A stretch of 64,000 bases of DNA from Ketogulonicigenium vulgare WSH-001 (GCF_000223375.1 NC_017384.1:2296501-2360500), one strand, 5' to 3'; positions 45,263-54,440 are shown, counted from the stretch's first letter. Numbers and translations: made by a program. The notes: a model not told the origin generated them from the letters alone.

Positions 45263-46573
45263 TTAGGCGAAAGACCAACGTTCGGCGATCCGCGCGCTGT
45301 CCAGGGGCGCAAGTGTGCCCAGCGCCTGCGCATGTGACAGGCGGCGGGAATGCGCGTCGATATAGGGCAGCGCGGCGGGCCACAGCGCGGCGCCTTCCGT
45401 CTCGGCCATATGCTGGAGGCGGGTGTAAATCTGCGCGCGGCGGACCGAGTCGCCCTCGGCCCGGGCGGCTTGCAGCAGGTTGGCAAAGGCGGGGTCCGCG
45501 CCCAGCGCCGCCAGCGGCCCGCCGGTTTGCGCCGCCAGCGAAAAGGCCCAATCCTCGGTCAAGCCGCCGCTGAAAAGCTGCGGGGGGGCCAGCGCCGGCA
45601 TCGCAAGGTCGGGATCAAAATCGACGCTGGCGGGCAGCGACACTTGCGCAGGCCCCAGCGGGTGATCGCCTGAAATCATCCCCAGCGATCCAGCATAGCC
45701 CGCGCGATCGACACCGCGCGCCGCCAGCGCATCGCGGGCCGCCAGCGGAATGACCAACTTGCGATTGCCACGCGTGACCGCCAGCGCAAGGCGGTGATCC
45801 TGCGCGGCCTCTGCGCCGGTCGCCTCGTCCAGATCGCCAATCGCGTCGAAATCACCCGCGCGCAGACCGCGCAGCGCCACATCGGGGGTTGCGGCTGTCA
45901 ACATGACCTCGGCGAACCAGCCCGCTTGACCGTCTTTGTAATGCTGCGGCACACGGCGCAATGCGGCACTGCGGCCCGGCTGGAAATCCACGACATGGTA
46001 AAGCCCGGTGCCGACACCTGCGCTGAAATCGCCACCCGGCGCGATGATCAACTGCGGCGCAGCCAGAAGGAACGGAAAATCGACATGTGGCGCGTGCAGC
46101 GTGATATCCACAACATCCGCGCGCGGCGTCGCGATATGGGCGATCTGATCGACGATAAAGCCCGCCAAAGCGCCCCCGCGATGCACCAGCAGTGATGCCG
46201 CCACATCTGCAGATGTCAGCGCGTGTCCATCGTGAAACACCGCATCATGGCGCAGCTTGAACTGCCAGCGGGTGGCGTCGCTAGAGCATTCCCAGCTTTC
46301 GGCCAACTCGCCGCGCAGCTCGCCACTGGCGGCCACCTCGGTCAGGCAGTCAAACACCGCCCCCTGCGCTGCAACCTGCATGAACAACCCGCCGTGGCCG
46401 CGCGGATCCCAACTGTCGGCGGCATCCGCGCCCGGCAGCGCAATGCGCAACGTGCCGCCTGTGCCCGCCGACACCGGCTTGCCCGCCGCCGCGAAAAGGC
46501 CCGCGAACATGCCCGAGGCCATCAATCCCCGGCGGCTGATACGTTGGATGGGGCGCAGGCCTTGCTCTACCAT
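45263..46573 (-). CDS. ABC transporter substrate-binding protein (SBP_bac_5, Tat-exported)
   Basis: The protein has 436 residues. It begins with a twin-arginine signal ([20 protein letters not shown]), so it is likely folded before export. The solute-binding family 5 core is visible in [35 protein letters not shown]. Family 5 proteins feed peptide, nickel or other ABC importers, and no permease or ATPase is adjacent. It is shorter than usual (about 500), with a reduced C-terminal lobe. The 5' end overlaps the stop of the iminopeptidase gene by 7 bases, so they may form an operon for peptide uptake and cleavage. Confidence 0.85.
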   Translation of the reverse strand: MVEQGLRPIQRISRRGLMASGMFAGLFAAAGKPVSAGTGGTLRIALPGADAADSWDPRGHGGLFMQVAAQGAVFDCLTEVAASGELRGELAESWECSSDATRWQFKLRHDAVFHDGHALTSADVAASLLVHRGGALAGFIVDQIAHIATPRADVVDITLHAPHVDFPFLLAAPQLIIAPGGDFSAGVGTGLYHVVDFQPGRSAALRRVPQHYKDGQAGWFAEVMLTAATPDVALRGLRAGDFDAIGDLDEATGAEAAQDHRLALAVTRGNRKLVIPLAARDALAARGVDRAGYAGSLGMISGDHPLGPAQVSLPASVDFDPDLAMPALAPPQLFSGGLTEDWAFSLAAQTGGPLAALGADPAFANLLQAARAEGDSVRRAQIYTRLQHMAETEGAALWPAALPYIDAHSRRLSHAQALGTLAPLDSARIAERWSFA

Positions 46574-47547
46574 GGCTCCATCTCCGCGAAGAAATCCATG
46601 GCGCGCAGCAGCTCGGTCGTGATGCCGCTTTCGGACAAAGCATGACCGGCGCGGGTCACCATCACAAGGCGGCTGGCCGGCCAGGCCTGATGCAGGCGAT
46701 AGGCAGCGGCGGGCGGACAGATCATGTCATACCGGCCCTGCACGATAATGCCGGGGATATCGGCGATCCGATCCATCCGCGCCATGATCCCCGTCTGTGC
46801 ATCCAGAAAACCGCCGTTCGCGAAATAATGGCATTCCAGCCGCGCAAAGGCATGGGCGTATTCGGCGGGCGGCTCGGACGGATGGCCGTCGCTGTCAATC
46901 GCGGCCAGCGCATTTTCCCACCCGGCCCACAGGCGCGCAAAGGCAACCTCGGTCGCGTAATCGCCACTGAACAGGCGACGGTGATAGGCGGCGATCAAAT
47001 CGTGACGCTCGTCTTTCGGGATAGCGGTGCTAAAGCGATCCCATTGCGCCGGCCAGAACTGCCCTGCGCCGCCGCCATAGAACCAATCGAGTTCCGATTG
47101 CGTCGACAAAAACACACCGCGCAGCGCCAGCGCGCGTACGCGCGTCGGATGGCTTTGCGCATAGATCAGCGCCAGCGTTGCGCCCCAACTGCCGCCGAAT
47201 ACCACCCAGCTTTCAATGCCCAGCGTGGCACGAATCAGCTCGATATCCGCAACCAGATGCCATGTCGTATTGGCCGCCACCTGCGCATGCGGGCGCGAGC
47301 GGCCACATCCGCGCTGGTCAAACAGCACGACGCGATAAATGGCAGGGTCGAAATAGCGGCGCATCGCGGGGCTGCACCCGCCCCCCGGCCCGCCATGCAG
47401 CACCACGACAGGAATACCGGCGGGGTTACCCACCTGCTCGACATAGATCGAATGCCCATCGCCCACGTCCAGCATGCGCTGGTCATAGGGGGCCTGCGGC
47501 GCAAATAGCTGCGGCGTCGCTGATCTGTGTCCGAGTTCTTTATCCAT
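46567..47547 (-). CDS. pip: Prolyl iminopeptidase (alpha/beta hydrolase)
   Basis: This 326-residue serine peptidase releases N-terminal proline from peptides. The family signature is VVVLHGGPGGGCSPAMRRYFDP, with LFDQRGCGRSRPHA, and the nucleophile elbow is GGSWGATLAL (Ser near residue 109). Further parts are VQGRYDMICP (Asp) and TRAGHALSE (His). All three catalytic residues are in place. The ATG at 47547 was chosen over a longer frame, since the mature family start is near residue 15. The end overlaps the start of the solute-binding protein gene. Confidence 0.95.
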   Translation of the reverse strand: MDKELGHRSATPQLFAPQAPYDQRMLDVGDGHSIYVEQVGNPAGIPVVVLHGGPGGGCSPAMRRYFDPAIYRVVLFDQRGCGRSRPHAQVAANTTWHLVADIELIRATLGIESWVVFGGSWGATLALIYAQSHPTRVRALALRGVFLSTQSELDWFYGGGAGQFWPAQWDRFSTAIPKDERHDLIAAYHRRLFSGDYATEVAFARLWAGWENALAAIDSDGHPSEPPAEYAHAFARLECHYFANGGFLDAQTGIMARMDRIADIPGIIVQGRYDMICPPAAAYRLHQAWPASRLVMVTRAGHALSESGITTELLRAMDFFAEMEPW

Positions 47548-47568
47548 GTCCCTTGTCCGTGGCGTCCT

Positions 47569-47597
47569 TTGGCCAAGCGCTGTAGATAGGGTAAAGA
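47569..47597 (+). promoter_or_regulatory. Predicted promoter of ubiG
   Basis: TTGGCC, 17 bases, then TAAAGA, about 40 bases before the ubiG ATG. It lies in the divergent gap to the iminopeptidase gene. Confidence 0.5.
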
Positions 47598-47636
47598 TGC
47601 ATGTAACGCACCCCAGTTGCCAGAGCGGAAATTCAA

Positions 47637-48380
47637 ATGTCCGAGACCAAAACCACCATTGACCCCGCTGAGGTCGCAAAATTCGAGGCGATGGCCGCAG
47701 AATGGTGGGATCCGAACGGCAAATTCAAACCGCTGCACATGCTGAACCCCTGCCGGTTGGATTATATCACGGCCCAGATTGCGGCACATTTCGGGCGCGA
47801 TCTGTCGGATGATCTGCCCTTTGCGGGACTGCGGCTGCTCGATATCGGCTGCGGCGGCGGGTTGTTGTCAGAGCCGATGGCGCGTCTTGGGGCGACGGTC
47901 GTGGGCGTTGACGCTGCCCCGCGCAATATTCCGGTGGCGAAGGTTCACGCCGCGCAGGTCGGGCTGGATATCGACTATCGCATCGGCACCGCCGAAGCGC
48001 TGGCGGCCGCGGACGAGCAATTCGATATCGTGCTGAATATGGAAGTGATCGAACATGTGGCCGATCCCCTTGGCTTTCTGCGCGCCTGTTATGACCTGCT
48101 GAAACCGGGCGGCTTGCATATCTGTTCCACGCTGAACCGCACACCCAAAAGCTTTGCCATGGCGATTGTCGGCGCGGAATATGTGATGGGCTGGCTGCCC
48201 AAAGGCACGCATGACTGGCAGCGGTTCATCACCCCGAACGAGCTGTATGATCTGCTAGCGCAGGCGCGCCTGCGCGCGATTGATCGCACCGGCATGGTGT
48301 TCAACCCAATTGCTTGGAGCTGGAGCCTGTCGGCGCGCGATCTGTCAGTGAATTACGTCACAGCCGCCGTGCGCGACTAA
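47637..48380 (+). CDS. ubiG: Ubiquinone biosynthesis O-methyltransferase
   Basis: This 247-residue SAM-dependent enzyme does both O-methylation steps in ubiquinone synthesis. The N-terminus shows the UbiG start [27 protein letters not shown]. The SAM-binding motif is [19 protein letters not shown], and further family parts are [17 protein letters not shown] and [16 protein letters not shown]. It is a known membrane-associated component of the ubiquinone pathway. It overlaps the convergent MarR gene by four bases. Confidence 0.97.
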   Translation: MSETKTTIDPAEVAKFEAMAAEWWDPNGKFKPLHMLNPCRLDYITAQIAAHFGRDLSDDLPFAGLRLLDIGCGGGLLSEPMARLGATVVGVDAAPRNIPVAKVHAAQVGLDIDYRIGTAEALAAADEQFDIVLNMEVIEHVADPLGFLRACYDLLKPGGLHICSTLNRTPKSFAMAIVGAEYVMGWLPKGTHDWQRFITPNELYDLLAQARLRAIDRTGMVFNPIAWSWSLSARDLSVNYVTAAVRD

Positions 48381-48829
48381 TCCGCCGCCTCGAGCTGCGC
48401 CATTTTCTGGCGCAGGTCCCGCAGCACCGGCAGCGCCGCCCGCACTTTGGCGGGGCCGACGGCGCTGGCGGCCTCGGTCACCAGGGGGCCGATGGCGGCA
48501 ACGGCGGCGTCGCGCGCGGCGCGACCGGCCGGGCTGATCGCAACCAGTTTGCGCCGTGCATCATCCCAATCGGGACGAATATGCACCCAACCCGCCCATT
48601 CCAATTTGCGCAAAGTATTGGTCATCGCGCCTTTGGTCAGGTGAAAGATGCGGGCAAGCTGGGCGGGGGTTTTCTCGCCTCCGGTATTCGCCAGATGGTT
48701 CAGCACCGAAAAATGCGACAGCTCCATCCCGCGCGGCAGGGCACGGCTCAGCGCGGTCGAGACAAGCTGCTCCAGCATCAGAATTTCGGAAAACAGCACG
48801 ATGGCAAGGTCGTCGCCCTCGCCGCTCAT
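48377..48829 (-). CDS. MarR family transcriptional regulator
   Basis: This 150-residue winged-helix regulator has a recognition region [67 protein letters not shown], with the typical MarR wing ([11 protein letters not shown]). It likely controls its own operon or the neighbouring nitrilase-like gene, whose stop it overlaps. The ligand is unknown. It is the third gene after grxC and the nitrilase gene on the minus strand. Confidence 0.9.
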   Translation of the reverse strand: MSGEGDDLAIVLFSEILMLEQLVSTALSRALPRGMELSHFSVLNHLANTGGEKTPAQLARIFHLTKGAMTNTLRKLEWAGWVHIRPDWDDARRKLVAISPAGRAARDAAVAAIGPLVTEAASAVGPAKVRAALPVLRDLRQKMAQLEAAD

Positions 48830-49668
48830 GATTTTATGTCCAGCGTATAGGGGCGGTCATGGGTCAGTGCAGGGATGCGCGCACGGGCATCGGCCACCGC
48901 AGCCAGATCCAGATCGACGCAGGTGAACCCGACCGCCTCGCCCGCATCGACGAGGACCTCACCCCAAGGCGAGACGGCCAAGGTATGGCCATAGGTGCGC
49001 CGGGGTTGATCAACAGGCACGGTAGAGGGATGCGTGCCGGTTTGCGCCGCCGCCAGCACATAGGCGCCGTTTTCAATCGCGCGGGCGCGCAGCAGCGTGT
49101 GCCAATGCGCGGCACCCGTCGCGGGGGTAAAGGCAGCAGGCACCAGCAAGATATCGGCCCCCGCCTGCGCAAGACTGCGGTAAAGATCTGGAAAACGCAC
49201 GTCATAACAGATCGTTACGCCGACTTTGCCAAAGGGCGTTTCGACCAGAACAACCGTGTCACCGGGGCGGAAAGTCGCGGATTCGCGATACACTTCACTG
49301 GCCGAGACCGTCACATCGAACATATGGATCTTGTCATAGCGCGCGACGATCCGGCCGGTGGGATCAATCATAAAGCTGCGATTGGCATAGCGCGCCTCGT
49401 CGGTTTTTACCGAGATCGAGCCGATCGACAGCCAGACGCCCAGCCGCGCCGCCTCGTTGCGCAGGGCATCCAGTGTGGGGTCGTCCGCCTCGCGCCGCAG
49501 CACCTCGGCACGGCGGGCGGCGGAGGGGGTGATGCAATTCGTCACCTCGGGCGTCAGCAGGAACCCCGCGCCGTCCGCCGCAGCATCGCGCAACAGCGGC
49601 AGCGTCTGCGCAAGGTTTTGGGCCGGATCATCGCCCACCGACAGTTGGATCAGCCCGGCCCGCATCAT
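48826..49668 (-). CDS. Carbon-nitrogen hydrolase (nitrilase superfamily, Nit-type)
   Basis: This 280-residue cytoplasmic amidase resembles Nit1/Nit2 and deaminated-glutathione amidases. The catalytic triad is traceable as Glu in FLLTPEVTNC, Lys in YDKIHMFDV and Cys in VTICYDVRFPDLYR. All the family turns (RSFMIDPTGRIVARYDK, LRARAIENGAYVLAAAQTG, HTLAVSPWGEVL) are present. The ATG follows directly after the grxC stop, implying one operon of glutaredoxin and amidase. That fits a glutathione-repair role, which is inference. Confidence 0.93.
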   Translation of the reverse strand: MMRAGLIQLSVGDDPAQNLAQTLPLLRDAAADGAGFLLTPEVTNCITPSAARRAEVLRREADDPTLDALRNEAARLGVWLSIGSISVKTDEARYANRSFMIDPTGRIVARYDKIHMFDVTVSASEVYRESATFRPGDTVVLVETPFGKVGVTICYDVRFPDLYRSLAQAGADILLVPAAFTPATGAAHWHTLLRARAIENGAYVLAAAQTGTHPSTVPVDQPRRTYGHTLAVSPWGEVLVDAGEAVGFTCVDLDLAAVADARARIPALTHDRPYTLDIKS

Positions 49669-49926
49669 TTAGTCCTGCAACATCGGGTCAAGTTTGCCCG
49701 TCTCGTTCAGTTCATACAGGTCATCGCAGCCACCAACATGCTGACCGTCAATGAAAATCTGGGGCACGGTGCGGCGGCCGCCGGCGCGCTCCATCATCTC
49801 GGCGCGGCGCGCGGGATGGGCAGCGACATCCACCTCGGCATAGCTGACGCCCTTGCTGGTCAACAGGCGTTTGGCGGCGGCGCAATAGCCACAGGTCGGG
49901 GTGGTATAGATTTGAACGGGTTTCAT
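49669..49926 (-). CDS. grxC: Glutaredoxin 3
   Basis: This 85-residue thioredoxin-fold redox protein reduces disulfides and glutathionylated proteins with glutathione. The active site is TPTCGYCAAAKRLL (Cys-Gly-Tyr-Cys rather than the common CPYC). The cis-Pro strand is TVPQIFIDGQHVGGCDDL. The start MKPVQIYTTPTC was chosen because it places the active site near residue 12; the upstream in-frame ATG would add nine residues. The gene sits before the Nit-type amidase and after comF. Confidence 0.95.
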   Translation of the reverse strand: MKPVQIYTTPTCGYCAAAKRLLTSKGVSYAEVDVAAHPARRAEMMERAGGRRTVPQIFIDGQHVGGCDDLYELNETGKLDPMLQD

Positions 49927-49956
49927 CGGCGTCTCCTGACGGCATATCGCCATAGG

Positions 49957-50688
49957 TTAACGCGATTTCACCACGCGGGCCAGTGCCAGAACCGAAACCG
50001 ATGTCGCACCCGCCGCCCGTGCGGCCAAGGTTGCCGCCGCCAGTGTCGCGCCGCTGGTCATCACATCATCGACGATCACCACATCTCGCCCCTGCATCCG
50101 CACGCCGCGCTGGGGGTGCGGGTGAATCGCACCATCCAACGCGCGATAACGCGCCGCGCGGCTGTGCCCCTCCAGCGCCTTTGTGCGCCGCAGCCGCACC
50201 AGCGCATCGACCGCAACATCCGCGCCCCCCCGCGCGGACAGCCCCTGCGCCAGCAGCGCCGCTTGATTATAGCGCCGCCGCAGCAACCGCGTCCAATGCA
50301 GCGGCACCGGCACGATCACCGCGCCGGGCAACCAATCACCTGCGCGCCGCATCAACCAACTGGACAAGGCCGGTGCCAGATCCGTCCGGTCCGCGTGTTT
50401 CAACTGCAGGATCAACTGCCGCGCCAATCCCTCATATACCATCAGCGCGCGCCCCCGATCCCAGGGCGGCGCGTGATACAGGCACGCATCGCAGACTGCA
50501 TCGCCCGCCCCCGGCAGCGGCACCGCACACAGTGTACAACTTGCCCCGGCGATAAAACCCGCGGCAGCCCAGCAGGGCCCGCACAGCGCATTTTCCCCCA
50601 CCACCGGTGCGGCGCATCCCATGCAGCCGGGCGGATAGATCACATGCGCAATTCGATCCATCAGCCGACCGACGATCATCTTTTGCAT
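49957..50688 (-). CDS. comF: ComF family amidophosphoribosyltransferase-like protein
   Basis: The 243-residue protein has an N-terminal zinc-binding part (CMGCAAPVVGENALCGPCW, then CTLC and CDAC) and a C-terminal phosphoribosyltransferase domain ending in the PRPP-binding VVIVDDVMTSGATLAAAT. Such ComF proteins are linked to DNA uptake in other bacteria, but here the role is not established. The start at 50688 (MQKM) was set by AGGGTG upstream. The longer open frame extends through the divergent methyltransferase gene and is not coding. It is divergent from the methyltransferase with 30 bases between. Confidence 0.88.
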   Translation of the reverse strand: MQKMIVGRLMDRIAHVIYPPGCMGCAAPVVGENALCGPCWAAAGFIAGASCTLCAVPLPGAGDAVCDACLYHAPPWDRGRALMVYEGLARQLILQLKHADRTDLAPALSSWLMRRAGDWLPGAVIVPVPLHWTRLLRRRYNQAALLAQGLSARGGADVAVDALVRLRRTKALEGHSRAARYRALDGAIHPHPQRGVRMQGRDVVIVDDVMTSGATLAAATLAARAAGATSVSVLALARVVKSR

Positions 50689-50718
50689 CACCCTGCCCCG
50701 CGCGCTAAACCATACCCT

Positions 50719-51543
50719 ATGGAACGACTGACCGATCAGACCGCCCTTGCCCTGCACCGTCGCCGCGCTTTGCGCGCCCCCGCGCTGTTCCTGCGCGAGA
50801 TCATCCGCGATGAGGTGCAGGAGAGGCTCGCGCTGGTTAACAGAAGCTTTACGGCGCCGCTGGTAGTGACGGATTTTCCTGCGCTCTGGCCCGATTTGCC
50901 CGCGCAGGCGCCCCAAGGCGATCACCTGCCCCTGCCCGGTGCAGCCCATGACCTGATCGTACTGGATAGCCTGCTGCATTGGGCGAATGATCCGATCGGT
51001 CTGCTGGTGCAGGCCCGCCACGCCTTGCGCCCTGACGGCTTGCTGATCGCGCCGTTGTTTGGCGGCCAAACGCTGCATCAACTGCGCGCCGCGCTGGCCG
51101 AGGCCGAGGTCGCGCTGACCGGCGGCCTGTCGCCGCGCGTGCTGCCGATGGGCGAGATCCGCGACCTTGGTGCGCTGCTGCAACGTGCGGGGCTGGCTCT
51201 GCCGGTGGCCGATAGCGTAACGCTGGAGGTGACACATCCGCATCTATTCGCGCTGGCCGCCGATCTGCGCGGCATGGGCGAGCAGAACGCGCTGGCTGCC
51301 CGCCTGCGCCGCCCGACGCCGCGCACCCTGTTTCTGCGCACGGCCCAGATCATGAATGATCGCTTTTCCGACATGGACGGAAAGATCCGATCAACCTTTG
51401 AGATCGTATTCTTAACCGGATGGGCGCCCTCGCCCGACCAACCGCAACCCCTGCGCCCCGGCAGTGCCCGCCATCACCTTTCCGAGGTTCTGGCCCGCCT
51501 TGCCCCGTCATCGGTTGACGGCGCGCCCAAAATAACTGACTGA
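50719..51543 (+). CDS. SAM-dependent methyltransferase (NDUFAF5/BioC-like)
   Basis: This 274-residue methyltransferase is similar to the NDUFAF5-type enzyme of alphaproteobacteria, which hydroxylates or methylates a complex I subunit. The visible region (HDLIVLDSLLHWANDPIGLLVQARHALRPDGLLIAPLFGGQTLHQLRAALAEAE) and the C-terminal LFLRTAQIMNDRFSDMDGKIRSTFEIVFLTGWAP match this family. The glycine-rich SAM loop is unusually weak. The ATG at 50719 is the only plausible start. The longer frame from 48859 is a shadow across four minus-strand genes. Confidence 0.83.
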   Translation: MERLTDQTALALHRRRALRAPALFLREIIRDEVQERLALVNRSFTAPLVVTDFPALWPDLPAQAPQGDHLPLPGAAHDLIVLDSLLHWANDPIGLLVQARHALRPDGLLIAPLFGGQTLHQLRAALAEAEVALTGGLSPRVLPMGEIRDLGALLQRAGLALPVADSVTLEVTHPHLFALAADLRGMGEQNALAARLRRPTPRTLFLRTAQIMNDRFSDMDGKIRSTFEIVFLTGWAPSPDQPQPLRPGSARHHLSEVLARLAPSSVDGAPKITD

Positions 51544-51573
51544 ACCCGCATTGGATCAGGACAAGAGATAGAG

Positions 51574-52587
51574 ATGTTGAACGTGACCCAAGGTGACAGC
51601 AAGATCGGTGTATTGATCGCCAATCTAGGAACCCCGGACGCAACCGATTATTGGTCAGTGCGCCGCTATCTGAATGAATTCCTGTCGGATAAACGGGTCA
51701 TCGACTATCCTGCGTGGCTGTGGCAACCGATCCTGCAACTGCTGATCCTGTCGCGCCGCCCCTATGCGACCGGCGCCAATTACAAGCTGATCTGGGATAA
51801 CGAGCGGGATGAAAGCCCGCTGCGCACCATTACCCGCGATCAAACCGATGGCATCCGCGCCGCGCTGCACGCGCAATTCGGCGACCGTGTCGTGGTTGAT
51901 TTCTGTATGCGCTATGGCAATCCCTCGACCCCGGCAAAGCTGCAAGAGATGGTCGATGCGGGCTGCGACAAGATCGTGTTCTTCCCGCTCTATCCGCAGT
52001 TTTCCACCGCAACGACCGCGACCGCCAATGACAAACTGTTCGAGGCCGCGCAAAAGACGCTGAAACAGCCCGCGATCCGCACCGTTCAGCCCTATTTCCA
52101 CGAGCCGGACTATATCGCCGCGCTGGCCAATTCGATCCGCACCGGCATTGCCGCGTCGGGCAAGGAACACGACCTGTTGGTCTGCACCTATCACGGCATG
52201 CCCGAGCGTTATATCCGCATGGGCGACCCCTATCGCGACCAATGCCTTGAGACCACGCGCCTTTTGCGCGCGGAACTGGGCTGGGACGAGGATCGGATCA
52301 TCACGACCTTTCAGTCGCGGTTTGGCCCCGAGGAATGGCTAAAGCCCTATACCGTCGACCACGTCGCAGAGCTGGCCAAAGCAGGCAAAAAAAGCATCGC
52401 CATCTGCTCGCCCGCATTTTCGGCCGATTGCATCGAGACGCTGGAAGAAATCAACGGCGAGATCTGCGAGAGCTTTGAACATGCCGGCGGCGAGGTCTTC
52501 ACCTATATCCCCTGCCTGAACGCCAATCCCGATCACGTCGCGTTGCTGACGCGCCTTGTCACCGACAACCTAAAGGGTTGGATCTGA
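51574..52587 (+). CDS. hemH: Ferrochelatase
   Basis: This 337-residue enzyme inserts Fe2+ into protoporphyrin IX in the last step of heme synthesis. Conserved parts are IGVLIANLGTPDATDYWSVRRYLNEFLSD, YPQFSTATTAT, the active-site His in VCTYHGMPERYIRMGDPYRDQC, and TFQSRFGPEEWLKPYT with AICSPAFSADCIETLEEI. It follows the methyltransferase by 30 bases. It is the second heme gene in the window (hemD at 6.4 kb). A bidirectional terminator follows. Confidence 0.97.
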   Translation: MLNVTQGDSKIGVLIANLGTPDATDYWSVRRYLNEFLSDKRVIDYPAWLWQPILQLLILSRRPYATGANYKLIWDNERDESPLRTITRDQTDGIRAALHAQFGDRVVVDFCMRYGNPSTPAKLQEMVDAGCDKIVFFPLYPQFSTATTATANDKLFEAAQKTLKQPAIRTVQPYFHEPDYIAALANSIRTGIAASGKEHDLLVCTYHGMPERYIRMGDPYRDQCLETTRLLRAELGWDEDRIITTFQSRFGPEEWLKPYTVDHVAELAKAGKKSIAICSPAFSADCIETLEEINGEICESFEHAGGEVFTYIPCLNANPDHVALLTRLVTDNLKGWI

Positions 52588-52591
52588 ATGC

Positions 52592-52618
52592 AAAACGCCG
52601 GCCCCAAGGCCGGCGTTT
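52592..52618. terminator. Bidirectional terminator between hemH and an L,D-transpeptidase gene
   Basis: AAAACGCCGGCC pairs with GGCCGGCGTTTT around a CCAA loop, a 12-base stem with A and T tracts on each side. It lies between two convergent genes. Confidence 0.9.
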
Positions 52619-52623
52619 TCACT

Positions 52624-53229
52624 TTACAGCACGTAAACTTGGGTGCCGTTACGGGCAAAGCCGTAAAGTTCGATGATGTGCTCGTTATAAAGACCGACAC
52701 AGCCGTTCGAGGACGGACGACCGATCTTGCGCGTGTCATGCGTGCCGTGAATGCGGTAATATTCCCACGACAGATACAGCGCGCGCACGCCCAGCGGGTT
52801 CATCGGATCGCCGCCCGGCACCACGGCGGGCCATTCGGGGTTACGCTCGCGCATCGACGGGGTCGGACGCCAGGTCGGGTTCTCGCGCATTTCCACGACT
52901 TGGGTGCGGCCGCGGCGGGTCAGCGTCTCGTCCAGCGGGACGGACGAGGGATACAGGCGATAGATGCTTTCGTCCTGCGACCAAAAGTGCACCGCGCGCG
53001 ATTCCAGATCGCACAAGATGGCACCGTTGCGCAGATCGGTGAAATAGGGCCGCCAATCGCGCATGTGGAACGCCGAGACGTTACGCTGCACCGATTGCGA
53101 AATCGGCGCCTCCATCTGCGTGGTGTTTTCCATGGCAAGCGCCGGTGCCGCCAGCGCGGCCACCCCCAATGTCACGCCTGATGCGATGAAGCGACGGCGG
53201 CTCAGCCCTGTTTTGAACGTGTCTTCCAT
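52624..53229 (-). CDS. L,D-transpeptidase (YkuD domain), Tat-type signal
   Basis: This 201-residue envelope protein makes 3-3 cross-links in peptidoglycan or anchors lipoproteins to it. A twin-arginine start (LSRRRFIASGVTLGVAALAAPALA) directs export. The catalytic region reads YYRIHGTHDTRKIGRPSSNGCVGLYNEHIIELYGF, with the His and Cys of the YkuD active site. SNGCVG replaces the usual S-x-GC-x-R: the Arg after the Cys is missing and Leu-Tyr follows. The start at 53229 is preceded by AGGAG. It belongs to a local trio with a CAP lipoprotein and a second L,D-transpeptidase. Confidence 0.85.
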   Translation of the reverse strand: MEDTFKTGLSRRRFIASGVTLGVAALAAPALAMENTTQMEAPISQSVQRNVSAFHMRDWRPYFTDLRNGAILCDLESRAVHFWSQDESIYRLYPSSVPLDETLTRRGRTQVVEMRENPTWRPTPSMRERNPEWPAVVPGGDPMNPLGVRALYLSWEYYRIHGTHDTRKIGRPSSNGCVGLYNEHIIELYGFARNGTQVYVL

Positions 53230-53384
53230 GTCGTTGCTCCTGCCCCTTCGGGATTCTTTGCTCATACCGCAAATAGAGTGCCCGCGCCTTTGCCGCAATT
53301 CACACAAGTGTCAAATTTGGTGAGAGGGTTTGAAGCGCAACAGTGAAGCAGATAAAGAGAGGACAACAACCCAAGGGGAAGACC

Positions 53385-53900
53385 ATGCTGCGCCGTGCTT
53401 TTTTGTCTGCGATTGCTTTGTCCTTTGTCGCCGCCTGCACCAGCGGCGCTACGCGTGCACGCATCGGGCCTGACGGCCTGCCGCTGCCAACCATCTATCG
53501 CATCGGGCCCGAGCAGGCCGCCGCGATCCCGTTCCGTATGCTGGAATCGATCAATACGCTGCGGTCTGCGCGCGGCGCATCGCCCCTGCAACTGGATGCG
53601 CAGCTGAACGCGGCCGCCGCGACCCATTCGCGCGACATGGCGATTCAGAACCGCCCGTGGCACTTTGGCTCGGACGGCTCGTCGCCGCTGGATCGGCTGC
53701 GCCGCGTCGGCTATCCGGGCGCGCTGGTGGGCGAGGCAATCTCGGAATCCTACGAGAACGAGATCCAAACCCTGTCGGTCTGGATGGAAAACCCCGATAT
53801 CCGTGATGTCATTTTGGACAGCAGCGCGACCCGCATGGGCCTTGCCTGGCTGCAAGAAGACGGCGGCAAAATCTGGTGGACATTGGTGATCGCCCGTTAA
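53385..53900 (+). CDS. CAP/SCP-domain lipoprotein
   Basis: This 171-residue outer- or inner-membrane lipoprotein has signal peptide SAIALSFVAAC, with Cys18 as the lipidated residue. The CAP domain follows with LESINTLRSARGASPLQLDAQLNAAAATHSRDMAIQNRPWHFGSDGSSPLDRLRRVGYPGALVGEAISESYENEI and the C-terminal WLQEDGGKIWWTLVIAR. The role in bacteria is unclear, although CAP proteins next to peptidoglycan enzymes suggest envelope modification. The ATG at 53385 has AAGGGG upstream. It converges with the second L,D-transpeptidase. Confidence 0.87.
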   Translation: MLRRAFLSAIALSFVAACTSGATRARIGPDGLPLPTIYRIGPEQAAAIPFRMLESINTLRSARGASPLQLDAQLNAAAATHSRDMAIQNRPWHFGSDGSSPLDRLRRVGYPGALVGEAISESYENEIQTLSVWMENPDIRDVILDSSATRMGLAWLQEDGGKIWWTLVIAR

Positions 53901-53908
53901 GGGCGATC
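53888..53908. repeat. 8-base hairpin between convergent CAP and transpeptidase genes
   Basis: GATCGCCC and GGGCGATC pair perfectly around GTTAA, overlapping the CAP stop codon. There is no T-run, so it is a weak terminator or a stability element at most. Confidence 0.5.
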
Positions 53909-53924
53909 ATTCAACCCGCTGATA

Positions 53925-54440
53925 TCACGAGAAAATGTGGATGCGCGCACCCAGCGGTACCAGGCGGTAGATCTCTTCGACCTCGGCATTGGTCACGGCC
54001 ATACAGCCGACCGTCCAGTCGCCCGCGCCCACAAAGCGCTGCGGTGTGCCATGGATAAAGATATCGCCGCCGGGGCTGCGATTATACTGTTTGGCATATT
54101 CGCGATCAGCAAGGTTCGGATAGGAAATACCCACCGACAGATGATAGGCGCTGCGCGGATTGCGGCGATCCATCGTATAGATCCCCTCGGGCGTTTTACC
54201 GTCGCCTTCGAACTGTTTGTGCCCCACGGGCTGAAAGCCAAGGCCGAAATTATAGCTGCGCACGACCGTATCATTCGCCATCAGATAGAGGCTACGGTTC
54301 CCCTTATAGGCCAGCAAATGCGTCACCGGCGTATTGGGGTCAGGTATAATCACCGGCGGGCCGTCAGGGCGCCGCGCACATGCTGCTACCGTTAAGAGGG
54401 CGGCGCCGCCAAGAAGGGCGCGTCGGGTAAATTCTGTCAC
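53925..54440 (-). CDS. L,D-transpeptidase lipoprotein (YkuD domain)
   Basis: The 171-residue protein has a lipobox LLTVAAC with Cys21. The YkuD active site is IFIHGTPQRFVGAGDWTVGCMAVTNAEVEEIY, with His and Cys present and the usual spacing. This is the second L,D-transpeptidase in 2 kb. The two differ in the nucleophile region (TVGCMAVTN versus SNGCVGLYN) and in export route. The gene is preceded by a 104-base gap from the RNA methyltransferase and converges with the CAP gene. Confidence 0.92.
   Translation of the reverse strand: MTEFTRRALLGGAALLTVAACARRPDGPPVIIPDPNTPVTHLLAYKGNRSLYLMANDTVVRSYNFGLGFQPVGHKQFEGDGKTPEGIYTMDRRNPRSAYHLSVGISYPNLADREYAKQYNRSPGGDIFIHGTPQRFVGAGDWTVGCMAVTNAEVEEIYRLVPLGARIHIFS

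Noticed and set aside
48859..50718. Long plus-strand open frame running into the methyltransferase gene
   Set aside because: It is antisense to the amidase, grxC and comF genes, which all have clear families. Only the part after 50719 encodes the methyltransferase.
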